Source: Symsagittifera roscoffensis
Lineage: Eukaryota; Xenacoelomorpha; Acoela; Convolutidae
Length of the DNA: 64,000 bases
Direction of reading: 5' to 3'
Assembly: GCF_963678635.1 (NCBI RefSeq)
Contig: NC_087066.1
Location: 56,252,312-56,316,311 of the forward strand
The translations under genes and the position numbers were made by a program. Position 1 is the first letter of the stretch. Each line of letters opens with the position of its first letter. The notes beneath the pieces were generated by a model that was not told the origin of the DNA, searched no databases, and saw nothing but the letters and a program-made list of their open reading frames with translations. Positions 1-12,000 of the stretch are shown piece after piece.

Positions 1-420
1 CTAGTTTCGAAATGGTATTTGATTTTCAGATTCCCCACCGGAATCAGATTCCCCAAAAATTTAACGTATTAATCAAGTTTCTCATTTTCGGTTGATTTTA
101 TCAAAAAAGTGACTATTATAAAATTTTCTTGAAATTCAACGAGCTTTAAGGTCATCTTTTTTTGTTTAATTTCAAACATAATTTTTGTAATTTCCTCTGT
201 TTCCTTGCGTTTTTTAACCTTTTTTTATTGTTTATTGCTATTTTTTTTCTTAAAATATTTTTTTAGACCCAGTGAAAATCTTTTTATATACTGTCGGCGA
301 GCTTAATATTTGTTGAGATCAAAACTAATTAATTTAAATACAGATTTTTTTTATTGGAGAAGTAGTAAATGAATAGGTTTTGTTTGATGTCAATTGTCCC
401 TGAAAACTTGCTAGCTGTAT
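1..420. repeat. Dispersed repeat family A, copy 1
   Basis: The opening bases CTAGTTTCGAAATGGTATTT recur almost exactly at 1,919 and partly at 14,126. The later stretch (TTGAGATCAAAACTAA, then ATGAATAGGTTTTGTTTGAT) recurs in the same order near 2,044-2,130 and, more diverged, near 3,300-3,420. This is a diverged interspersed repeat. No coding capacity is visible, and termini cannot be set because the window cuts the left end. Confidence 0.5.
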
Positions 421-1729
421 TTTGGATTAGTTCGCAACGCTGACAGCTAAAATAGTTTTCTTCATATTTACTAAAAGGCTACTTAAGCCTTTTTATCGTA
501 ATTAATTTTTTTGATCTGCAATTGGTGAACTTGCATGTTTTTGCGCATCGTAATTGAAAATTGATCTCGCGAATTGGCCTCTGAAGTGAATGTTTTCAGC
601 CAACTAATTAATGAGACTGTTGTTTTTTGTACTTTATATGATTTTGGAAAAAAATTATTTCAAAACACGTTTTGTGTCCGCGTGCTTTTAGTGACCTCAA
701 AACTTTCAGAATGGCTGAATTTTTTTGTCACGTACTCTGCTTTAAAAAGTGCTGAAATTCTCAATCACTGGAATACTAAAATTACTCTAATCGTTGCTTT
801 TGCAATGTTTTTTGATATAGCAGTCTTTTTCGAATTCGTATAGCAGTTTTTTCTTGAAAAAATTTAACTGCTGTGCATTTTTGTCTGCTCATTTTTTGTG
901 TGCTTATTTAAATTATTCTGGACTTTATTCCGATTTTTTTTAAGTATCGAATATCATTTTGGCACCAGCGTCGATTTCGTATTATATCTTTTTTGATTCG
1001 ATTAAAAAAGATTTTATCGATTCAAATCGTGCCGTTTTAAGTTACACCTGCTTATTCTCAGCTTAATGCTTCAGTTGAAGGGAGACAATAGTTTTTATGC
1101 GTGTGTGTACTTTTGGCGGTGCGACAGATCTTGAGCTTTAAAACTGTATTGTTTTTTTTTTCAATTTTTGTTTTACGCCACGTGCGTTTATCCTGTCGGT
1201 TTGGTTAACGCTAATAAATTTTCCCTGAAAGCTAATTTAAGGTGGCAGTTTTGTGTCAATGCTTGTTTTCCTCAAACAGCTATTCGAGACAAAATAATTG
1301 AAACTTACGAGGGCGTTCTTCTCCCTATTTCTAATATTGTCGACTTATTGGCTTTCGTTTCGTTTTCTTTTGGCTAGCTCGCTTGCCCCTGATTTGCACT
1401 TCAGTTGTTTTTTTTTGGCTTGAATGATTTAGCTTTAACTTATATTGGTATAGATGCCTCAAAGTTGATTAGACTTTTTGACTTAAGTTTTGAGTTAACT
1501 TCAAATTTCTTAATTCTGTACCTGATAATTGATTGACAACATTTATGCGGCTCAACGATTGGCTTCCCATGTATTGCTGGTGCAGATAACACAAAATATA
1601 TTTTGTCCGAAGATAAATTGTAAGCTAACAATGTATTTTGCGACGTGTTTGTCCTACCTTGGTTTCAATTTCAGACCAACGGATGGAATTTTTTGTAGGG
1701 TTTTTTTCAAGATTCGTTGAAGGTAGTTT
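421..1729. other. AT-rich stretch, no gene seen
   Basis: Short open frames occur on both strands, but none shows a recognisable motif, a plausible splice pattern or compositional contrast with the surroundings. Poly-T runs are frequent. I see nothing that supports a gene. Confidence 0.5.
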
Positions 1730-2150
1730 AGAATCTTATATAGGTCGTGATGATTTCATCGTTTTTTTTTTCAGGAAACGTCTTCAAATTTGTAAACGCT
1801 CAAATTCGATTTTCAATGGTTTGACTTTCGATTTTAAAATTCTGCGGTTTTTTTGTCAAAAGGAAGGTAAACTTCACTACAGCAAAAGTGTAAATGCCAC
1901 GAAAAATATGATCGGCTTCTAGTTTCGAAATGGTATTTATTTTTCAGATTTTCGGTTGCCGGTTGTTATTTTCGCTTTTTGAAATATTTTTTTTGCGACC
2001 AAGTGACAAGCTTTATATATACTATCGCCTACCTTGATAATTGATGAGATCAAAACTAAATAGTTGAAATACGGAATGTTTTTTAGTGGAGAGACACTAT
2101 ATGAATAGGTTTTATTTGATATTGATTGTTTCCAGGGTGTTTTCCTCAAG
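1730..2150. repeat. Dispersed repeat family A, copy 2
   Basis: This begins with TATATAGGTCGTGATGATTT, a string repeated at about 12,895. It runs through the CTAGTTTCGAAATGG segment shared with position 1 and ends in the ATGAATAGGTTTTATTTGAT segment shared with about 380. It therefore links the two halves of the family and is the most complete copy in the window. Confidence 0.5.
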
Positions 2151-5100
2151 CTGAATTACAACGGGGACAAAATGTATGAAATTTTTTATGTGCTGCTTTC
2201 GACATTCTTTTTCCGTTTACTGGCTTTCGCTTCTGTGGCTAGCTTGCCATGCAATGTTTTTGAAGCAATGCAATTAGTGTGTAGCTCATCTTCAGCTCTG
2301 TTTCGTTTTGCTGAAAAGATTAGTTTGGTTTGACTGTTTTCGGTCTAAGTTAAAATTTCAATTGCCTTATATGCGTCGTTTGAATAGTTCGAGTATTTTT
2401 TCATGCGTGTTTCAAAACTTTTCTAGCGGAAAAACGTTCTCAGAACATTTTGACGTTCTGGGAACGTTTTTCCGCTCTACGAGAGGCCACCAAATTTTGT
2501 GGGCTGAGTAACCAATAATAACGTTTTTTTCCGGATGTAAATCTACAGAAGAAAAAAGTGTTTCGTGTTATGCTTTCCTCAACTTAAATTGAGACAAACA
2601 TGAAAAGTTTCGTAGATATAGTTTTTTCGCTTTTTGTTCCGACCATTGAAAATGGGGAAGAACTTTGTATTCGGGTGTGTTTTAGTTTTCCACGCAAATA
2701 AATTACCACAAATAATCATTGGGCAGGGTTGAGCGATAAATCATATTTAAGCCTTTTCAGTCGTGATTTGAACGACATTTAAAAATTATGAAAAAGATTT
2801 CACAGTTTTGAGAAAAGCCGGTTTGAAATTTTTGATTTTTGGTCTAATTTCGATCTAATTAGTAAGGTAGGTAGTAATTGCAGTAGCTTATCTAACCTTA
2901 AATTAAGCCATGAAAACTTAGTTTTACTAAAGTAAAGTTAGTTTTTGGAGTTTTTAGCGCAATTTTGAGAATCAAAAACTTAAAAATTCAAAAAAAAAAC
3001 CGCATTAAATGTGGAAATTTTTTTTATTTTTTTATTCGTTTTTCTAGTCATTTTCTTCAAAAACTGTTTTCTAACTGATCTATTTTACTATGACTCTCAA
3101 ATATTCCTATGCTTATTTTTTTTGTTCATTTTTTTTATCATATTATGCAGAAGAAAACGACACCAATTTGGAAAACTTTTTTGTATTTATTAAGATGTGG
3201 TCGGAACATTCTGCGCTACTTGCACAGTAAACGGCTATCCTTTTTTTCATTTTTGTTTCCGGCTTAGTGACAATCGTCTTTTTTATTGGATGATGGTTTA
3301 TCAGTTTTTGAGATCAGAAACAAGTAATTGAAATGTTGAATCTTTCTTAATTGGAGATTTACGTTGAATCAAATCAGTACGGGACATAATCTGTTTAAGT
3401 CCTGTTTGATGTCAAGTATTTTCTAATCTGGTAGGGTTTTTATTAACAAACTTTTTTAAGCATGGGTTTTGTTCCAATTTTAACAGTTTTTACTTTTAAC
3501 TGAAGTTCCAAAATTTGTAAGTTTATCAAATCTGATTTTTTTTTCGTTTTTTGAAATTTGTAAACAGTTTCAGTTCATTTTACATCGACAAAATGTATTT
3601 CAGTTTAGATGGGTCGTAAAAACTTTTAAAATCTGAAATGTTTAGTGACAACAGTTTTGTTTCCGGCACAACAGGTTTCGACCTAAGGTTGCAATTTTAC
3701 ATGCGTTTTATGAACTTCATCCGATATAAAGGTTTTGTAGCTGTAGTTTTTCAATTTTTTCAAGTTAGTTTTTAAATAATTTTTTCCATTAACTGTCTTG
3801 TAGCGAAATATGTTTTCGCATTGCATGTGTTGCGGAGCTCCGCTTCGCCTCTCTGTGAAAGTTTAATTTTGATTTTTTTTGGTAAATTTGACATGTCTTC
3901 GATCGCCGTAGTCTTCGATGCATCTGGTGAAACTGTCCTCTGAAGTGATTCTATTTTAACCCAAACGCTTATTGAGAAGGTTGGCTTTTGTCTTTTGAAC
4001 AGATTTTGGCAAAGTTCAAATTCAATTCAGAAAAATTAGTTACAAGGAGGAACACCTGGCTGTGTGTCACTTTCAAACTCAATTTCCAAATCGTACATTT
4101 TCATAGAATGTATGCTTATAAGTTTTGGCTTGAAAATAAAATTATTATTGATATGCCCTGAAAAGCATTCATTTTTAGTTTATTTTGCGAGGCAATGTTG
4201 CAGGACCCTTGAGCTAAAAATATCAATCATATTCGCGAATCACTAGCAAGTCAAACAATTTTGAACGAGCTAATTTACACAGTGAAAAACGCTCTCTATC
4301 TAAAAAGAGATAAAAAATAAAGATATTCACGTGGCTTTCCAGTACGAGTTTTCGCTCGATTAAAGTCAGTTTTGTTGTGTGAAAAATTAATCCATGGTAA
4401 TTTTGCAGTTAATTTGAATTCTTGCGATTTTTCAAGTTTATCGATCAAAGCTTTGAATTTTCTGAGAGCAAACAAGCAAATATTCGTGAAACCTGCATCT
4501 AGGCTTTGCCATAAACAAGTTTCTGTTCCTCTGAGTTTTTAAGCTCAGATAATGCATACCACGATCGTTTCGTGAGTAATTTGAGCTTTTTGATGCGAAA
4601 ATTTTCGAACAGTCGGAACTAAACCGTAATGAGAATTTTTTTCTCGCTGTTCTGACTACCCGAATCGAGCACCGCTCAGTTGTGCAATAACTTTATTTTG
4701 ATTGATTTGTTCAGGTGACAGAAAATTCCAGATGAACTCAGTGTTAGATATAATTGCAGCCCTTATAACCGTAGTTTGATCTGCAACAAACTTTGTCAAA
4801 TAAAAAGTTCTTCAAAAATTTGTTAGCTTTTCAGACTCTCCAATTTCCGCCCTTGCTTCAAGTAAAGAGTCTAATATATAGTGTCCTAAATCATTTTAAC
4901 TTTAAGAACCGTTTTCGACGACTCTGAAGTAATCGCGTTGTTCCCACGGCGCTGCTCACGAACAATTTTTTTTTAAATTTTTCCCAATTTTTTGTTTCGC
5001 CAAGGTAACCCAGCGAATTTATCGGAATGTTGTGTGCTTTTTGCTCTGCATCTAGCTGGTATATTAAGACGGATCTAAAAGACAGCATGAAGTCATTGAA

Positions 5101-6584
5101 AACTTCAATCAATTCGATTTTCTGACTTTTGTCAGGGTTTTGAAACTTTAGCGAGCTTAGCAGAAATTCCAGTTTAACTGCTTTGAAAGTTTCGTTAAAC
5201 TGCGTAGATTTTGAAATTTCGCCGAAATCAAAAGCATGGACTTACTAAAAGCAGATTTAGTTTAAACAACTCCGTTTAGCGGTTCCCCGGTAGAAAAGTT
5301 TTCTAAAAAGATTCGAAAATTATAGCTTAGAACAAATTTTAGAAATTTCGTTTTGAAATTTTTTTGAACCTTTTTCTCTGTTATTCATTTTTGAAGACAG
5401 CAGTTGCCGGTTATACCGAATTCACCAGCTTTCTACACGTTTGTAAAGTTATCTTTTCACATCACACACAAAAAACCAAAAAAAAAGACACTAATCTTAA
5501 GAACAAAAAAAAACATTTTATTAATGTGGTCGGAACATTCTGTGCTATCCTTGTTTGAGTTGCATTGAAGATGAATTGACGTGAAATTCGCCGAAGGGGA
5601 TTTGAGGGGTTATATTGAAGTGTGCTAAAAGGTCAAACCTTTCCGAGGCTCTAGCTAAAAGATTGGCTAATAGGTCATGCTGTATCCAAAATTCGTTCAT
5701 TTAATGACAACCCTCATTTAGTTATTGGCTCTTAATGCTTTGCTCGGACGACCGCGCAGGTGAGAGCAGATAAAAAAACAATAAATATGCTGAGTTATGA
5801 TTGTTTTGTGTTAAATATTGTAAATCAGGGGCCAAAAGAGTAAATATTTGCATTTCTAGAGATAAAATTCAGTAAGCACAAATCCTGCTCTCAAAATCTG
5901 ATATCTTTACGCATAATTAGATCAAACTGTCGTTGTTTTCTTTTTTTTTCATGTTGAGAGTTCACCAGTTTGGTATTTGGCAGAAGTAAGACCAGATTTG
6001 AAGTGAAGGACTAACTGCGAAGTTGAGATGGCAAACGAAGTGTATAGAAGATCAGCTTGAGTCAACTTTTGCACACAATCACAAAAAAAATCATGAAACG
6101 TATAGTGAGTGAACTAAGTTTTATGATCACAAGCGAGAAATGCTTAATTTATTCAACGGACAAAAATAACCTTCTCCACCACTAGAGTGTTTTAGGGAGA
6201 AGGATGTAAACTTGGCTTTGATTTGGAATTTTCAGCAGATCAGAATCGAGTATTTTTGACTTGGTTTGTCTTAGGAGTGGAGAAACTTGCGAAGTGAAGG
6301 AGGATGTTAACTCGATCCTCTTCTCTAAGAATTCAGTCACAGACATATTCTTAAGATGTCTGCATTTTTTTTTTAATATTCGTCATATTCGAAGCCGTAT
6401 GTTGGTTATTCATTCACCAACTCCTTTTGTAGAAATTATACAAAATTTTCTTTAAAGGTTTATTAGGCTTGTGTTACATCGATTTAGTTGCCTATTTTTG
6501 TCTCTTAAAATAGATTTGTCTATGTGTGTGCTTTGGGGTACTTGAAAAATTGAGTTTCAAAATTCTATAGTCAATTTTTTATAT
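2151..6584. other. AT-rich intergenic DNA with partial repeats
   Basis: No convincing gene is present. A partial family-A copy lies at about 3,290-3,420. The phrase GTGGTCGGAACATTCTG occurs at about 3,197 and 5,527 and in varied form near 22,353. A GC-richer palindromic phrase with GAGCTCCGCTTCGCCTC at about 3,833 has relatives near 11,470 and 21,065. These look like short dispersed repeats of unknown type. Confidence 0.4.
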
Positions 6585-6775
6585 AGTTTTACCCTTGCGA
6601 TAAGCAAGGGTATTGCAATCGAGTACTAGACTTTTTTCCTGTAAGTAACTTTGTTAACAGGATTTCCACTTCCAGTGGACCTCCTCTTCTAGAAAAGCAG
6701 ATCCTTCCAGACGAGGAGATCCTCTAGAAGTGGAGATCCTGTGAACAAAGTTATTTACGGGAAAAACAGCATTTA
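6585..6775. repeat. Hairpin-bearing short repeat with inverted ends
   Basis: CCCTTGCGATAAGCAAGGG at about 6,592 is a perfect 7-bp stem with a short loop, followed by TATTGCAATCGAGTACTA. The same module recurs at about 6,932 (varied), 10,794 and 12,715. Downstream, GTAACTTTGTTAACAGGAT and ATCCTGTGAACAAAGTTA form an imperfect inverted repeat about 90 bp apart. This fits a small foldback or MITE-like element; no coding sequence is seen. Confidence 0.45.
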
Positions 6776-9036
6776 CGGTCGCTAAACAGTTTTTAACAGC
6801 TTTTTTCAGTAGTTCTGGTTCTGAAACTGAAAAAGTTTTCAGATTTAAAAATAATTTTGTGTAGGTTTTATGAGTTTCATCCCAATTTTTGTCGGCATAT
6901 TTGTTGGATGTTATATTGTGGTAACATTTTTACCCTGCGTTCAGCAAGGGTATTGCAACCGGATGCAAGACTATTTTTTCGTAAATAACTTTGGTCACAG
7001 AATGGTAAATATTTAGAAAGAAGCGACGCGTTTGAGTTTAGCGGTTTGACTTGCTTTTAGTTCTGAGTCTGTTAAAAGATTGGTCTGTTAAAAAACAGTC
7101 TGCTAAAATTCCTAGCACGAAAAGAAGGCATTTGGGCGGGTAATTGAATCAATTAGGCAATAAAGAATAATTGTACCACAATTTTTTTGCCCTCAAATCG
7201 AACGTAAGACAGTCTTACTGGGGACCGGCCTTTTACCAGACCGAACTTTTACCAGAAAAGTTATAATATGGACCTTTTACCAGACACGATGAACAAATTC
7301 GAAAAGATGAAATTACGCCGTTTAGTCTGGTTAAAGACAATGGTTTCTCCGCGAAATTTTCCTTGTACTAACCGCTTCCTTTTCGAATCTTCCACTAATT
7401 TACACATATCTAATTGAATTAGTATTCGACTCATGATTTTCCTCTAATTGGGTGCCTTGCTTCTACTTTGTTTGCCCTACTGTCCCTCATAATTGGCTAT
7501 TAAACTCACTGTTTGGATCAAACCCGTTTCCTTGTCATTCAACCGCAACTGTTTGAAAACTTCGTTGCGACTAACAATTTTAGGGTGGGTATACACTAAT
7601 GCCAAAACTCAAAGCTTTTTCGGTAAAATGAGCGAAGTACACTCCCCTAAAATTAGTTGAACTCTGAAGTTTACTGAAGCATCTTTGAAGCTAAATTATT
7701 TAAAACTGTTTTAAATGAACCAGCTGCGAGTTAGTAATTACTGGTCCCATTTTTTATCCTAAAAGCTTATTCATCATCTTCAAACAAAATATATTGGAGC
7801 GGCACATCTTATATATTAAATGAAATTCTTAATGCGCTATGGACGCAACGTTTTAACTTTTCTATCGAATACAACGTTTAAGAATCATTCAAAGCAACGA
7901 TCAGAGAAAGATGAACTCGATCCGACTTCAAGGCTAGACAGTACTTGCCTATTTTTTGCGTTTACAGATTCATTTCAGTCTGAAACGAATAAACTGAAAA
8001 CAGCAACTTCCATGCTGAAAACTTTTTTTAAAAAAAAACTGATTCGGTCCATGATATAAATATTTCAAAGTTTCATAGCTTTATCATTCAAAAATTTATA
8101 GCTATAAAGCTTGCTTTGAAAAAGTGAAACTTTTCGCGAACCGATTCGGTCCACGAAATAACTTCAGTGGCTGAAATTGAATTTTTCCGAGTGAAATTGA
8201 TTAATCGGACTATAGTTTGTGGGCTTACGTTTTGTCGGATTAGTTGTGACACCACAATTAGTTGCCACACCACAGTGGTATAATTTCTGTTTTAGTTTTG
8301 TATTTCTAAAAAAATTGTTGATTTTAACATGACAACAGTTTCTTCAATTTTTTTTTGGTTTTTGGATCAATTGGCGTCTAACCTCCTGTTGTTGGCTTAG
8401 CGAACGCTCGGAAAATACTAAAAGCTTGTTTAATGCTAGTGATTTTAAAATTGAGGGATTTCAATTTGGAAAACTTGAATAAGATTGTCCCTCAAAAAAT
8501 ATTGAGCTTTTTCACGGGGCTCCAGCTTCAAATGTTTTATAAACTCAGCAATAAGTTAAAAGGAAATTAATTTAAGGTGATTACACAAGCAAATTGTTCA
8601 TGATTTAAATTATCTTTCAATTTAAGACTAAGAAGTAACAAAAACTACTGCTACTGTATTTGTTTACGCCAGACTGCGATTTATATTTGTTTGATCTGAA
8701 AAATATGTAAATATGGCAATTGGTTGATTTTTCATGTTTTCAAATGGATGCATTCAAATGTTTGAACTCCAAAAGCATGCATGTTAAAATTATATGACAG
8801 GTGTTTAATAAACGGTTTATTTCTAATTGATTCAACTATGTAGTGCATCCCATGATAATTGAACGCATGAATGGATCCAAGAGCAATTTTATTTATCCTG
8901 GTTACAAAGCAATCACAAGGTGCTTTATTTGCTCCATCCTGGAATGGTTTCACGTTTGTTTTTTCAATCATAAAACATCAAAACATGGCAACATGACAAA
9001 AATATTATGTAACACTATTTTTTCTACGTTTCGAAA
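6776..9036. other. Intergenic DNA upstream of first gene
   Basis: A second hairpin-module copy lies near 6,932-7,010. The phrase CTTTTACCAGA is repeated three times between about 7,230 and 7,285. A segment near 8,220-8,275 (TTAGTTGCCACACC) matches the tail of the SINE-like repeats at 11,070 and 22,970. Open frames such as 8,843-9,040 look like chance. A promoter or upstream non-coding exon for the gene starting at 9,037 may lie here but cannot be seen. Confidence 0.35.
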
Positions 9037-12000
9037 ATGACGCCAAGACCGAGTCCCAAAACCCCGAAGGAACCAGTTAGACTTCCTCTCATTATTAGCC
9101 CGTCTGGAGGTACTAGTGATATTGAAAAACAAACCCCATTTAAGTCGCTCAGAACTCCAACCCCCAGACCTCTCTTGCCCCCAATTAGAGGTGAAAACTC
9201 CTCATCTGATGTTCAATACGGTGCAGGTCGTCCCAATGTGACGAGAGCTTCCGGGTCGACCAGAGGGATTATTTCTAGGTAAGCCTTACTGGAACTTGAA
9301 CGATTGTGATGAATAATCAGGATCAGACTTAGCGAGGGGGGAGTTTAGGGGCGTACTGAAGGGTTCGACCCCTCGGATCACCAAAAAAATCCTCATTTCG
9401 GTGCACTTTTATCATTTTTGGTCAATGAACCCAAAAAATCTTCGAAAGGCGCTACCAATGTTTAAATATTTTAAAAACCGCCCACCCCGAGAAAACTCTA
9501 GGTCCTCCTACTTCGCGATAGCTCGAAACTGCTGATTGTTAGGTTTTTTAAGTTAAGAATAAGATTTATCTCGGTTTCGATAGAGCTGGTAGAAATATTC
9601 CCGGAATATTAACACATGTTCATCTGAATCTGAATTGGCTGGTTCGTAATTGGTTGTCCACCTCCCCTGAATCAAATACAGACACTTCACTGAAATTGTT
9701 TTGAGCATTACTGAGCATCATTTCGAATTTCGTTTTTCCAAAGCGATGAAAGAGGTTGTTCCAATGTTTTTGTCCGTTATGATTGGTGCATTGCTTTGGT
9801 TCAATTACATGTCATTATAAAAGTAACAGAATTCTTGCTAGGAGCATCCTTGATTGGCTGATATAGCAGGGATATCCTTCACCAGGAGTGTTTTTAACTC
9901 ATTTCAGTAATGTGTCACGAGGAAACGGAAGCGACTCCAATCGGACTATTAGAGCCAGTCAGAACACTCACTTCGGCGGATCTCAATCTCTGAGAGAAAG
10001 AGCTACATGCACAACCCCTCATACCTACCCTTCAGCTGCTGGGTAAGTTTTTTCACCGGTTTTTCGCACAATCATTCCGAGACTGGAACTCATTTTATAC
10101 AGATACCAAATCAATTTGAACACTTTCTCACGAAACATTGTTTTAAGCTACAAAAATGTTGGATATAGAAGAAGCTACAGAAATCGGAAAAAGTTTGCAA
10201 CCCAATATCTTTTTGAAACTTTAATAAAAATTACCAGCCATGATTGTTGCCTAGGGGAGGACCTAACAATTCACGACAAACCAGCTTCTTTTCGGCTGCT
10301 GTGATGTCATCCTCGGCAACGGGAGGTGACACGAGTACGACAGCTGAGACTACTTCTAGCTCGAGTGGAGATGTGTCATCTTCGTGGCTAGATGTGAGTC
10401 GTGTGTCGTATCCTTCCTTTGCCGAGAATGACTGGATGAGTGATTCGGAGGGGGAAGACGTGGAACAGATATTGAAAATGAATGTCATCACTACAGAAGG
10501 TTCTAGAATATCCTAAACGTCATCTTAAACGCCAAAATCTCATGCTAAATCGGATCAAAAACTAAGTAATTCGGGCTTCCCCCTCCCCATTTATAAGGTT
10601 AAGTATAACGTAGGGAAGGAGACCCGTAACAAAATAAGAGGGTTCGAACCTGAGGAGGGTCGGATGTTTTTAATGAACTTTTTCGTTTACTTGTTGAAAT
10701 GCGTCTGCTCTATAAATGGAGGCATGTTAGTTGGTAAATTTCTTTTTTCAAATTGACTGGTACATGAATTCTAGCTTTGCCTCCGTGTTATACTTGCGAT
10801 CAGCAAGGGTATTGCAATCGAGTACTAACTTTGTTACCGTTACTAATTTTGTTCACAGAATGGTCAAAATTAGTAATGATAGATTAAGTATCAATTCATG
10901 AATTCTAAATTCTTAGCGTCTCCGGCACACTTGCTTTGGAGGTAACGAAAACCCGTAGGACGGCAAAAGTCCTGGGTTCGAATCTAACGGGACATCATTT
11001 TTTTAACTGGAAATATTGGGTTTTCGGCCTTATTGCCGGCCTATTATTTGTCTGCTTATGTTCTGTCGGCTTAGTTGCCACATCTTAAATTTTTTTTACT
11101 GCTCGCAATTTTTCTTGTTATTTTCACTGTTTTGATATGGGTGGCTCTTAGAGAAACATATTTTTAATACTCCCCACCTGATTGCACGAAATGCTAAAAA
11201 TCTTCGATGAGAAGTTATAGTTCAAACTTTTTCATAAAAACAATGGTTTTCGGCTCTACAGGAATTAAGTAGGCTCAGTTGCCGCTCGATAAATATTTTT
11301 GGATTTTCTTTAAACGCTGTTGATTATACTTCTGGAAGAGTTTTCAGGAAATAGAACGGCATTCCAGACAATTTTGGAAGTTTCAGTTTTGGATTTAGCG
11401 GCTATGCTTTCTTTTCTGTCTGCATGCTTACAGTGCTATTTTTTTGTGGTATCGCTAGAGGTGCGAACCTCCGCTTAGCCTCTGTGAAAACATTGAAGAA
11501 CGTTTTTTGAGCTTCGAATTTTTAAATTTTAGTGATTTTATGAAATTTTAAGCGTCGTTTCTGGAATACGGTAATTTGATTGAGTCTTAAACATTTGCTA
11601 GCAATTTTCCTTATCACGCTTTCAACCTTCTTTTTAAACGCGATTTCATCGGTTTACTCTGTGTAGACAACGGAGAACAAAATTGGGAGGACACGGATGT
11701 TAAGCGTCAACTTCTAGTTGAGATCCTGAGCATAGTGCAGTTCCCAGACTTCTCAGTGGACCTAGAGGACTATGGGATCCGGGTGAAGAGAGTGGCGTCC
11801 AATAAGGGAGTTCTGGCAGTCAAGATAACCAGACACAAGAAGAAGGAAGATGACGAGGATGACAAGGTACATTAATTAGTCAAGCGAAACGAAAGAAATC
11901 AAATAAAAAGACACTTTAATTACATGCTGTTTACTGGATGAGGATATGCCCTTTTACACCTAACATTTCAATTGTAGAAAAAAATCGATGTTTTGTTTCT

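Noticed and set aside
574-8971. Many frames of 60-98 codons in the first 9 kb
   Set aside because: AT-rich, phenylalanine- and lysine-rich translations, often overlapping on both strands or crossing dispersed repeats, with no domain or splice support.
10938-10992. Possible tRNA gene
   Set aside because: Only a B-box/T-arm-like part is present. No cloverleaf with an acceptor stem and anticodon arm could be drawn, and the sequence is repeated like a SINE.
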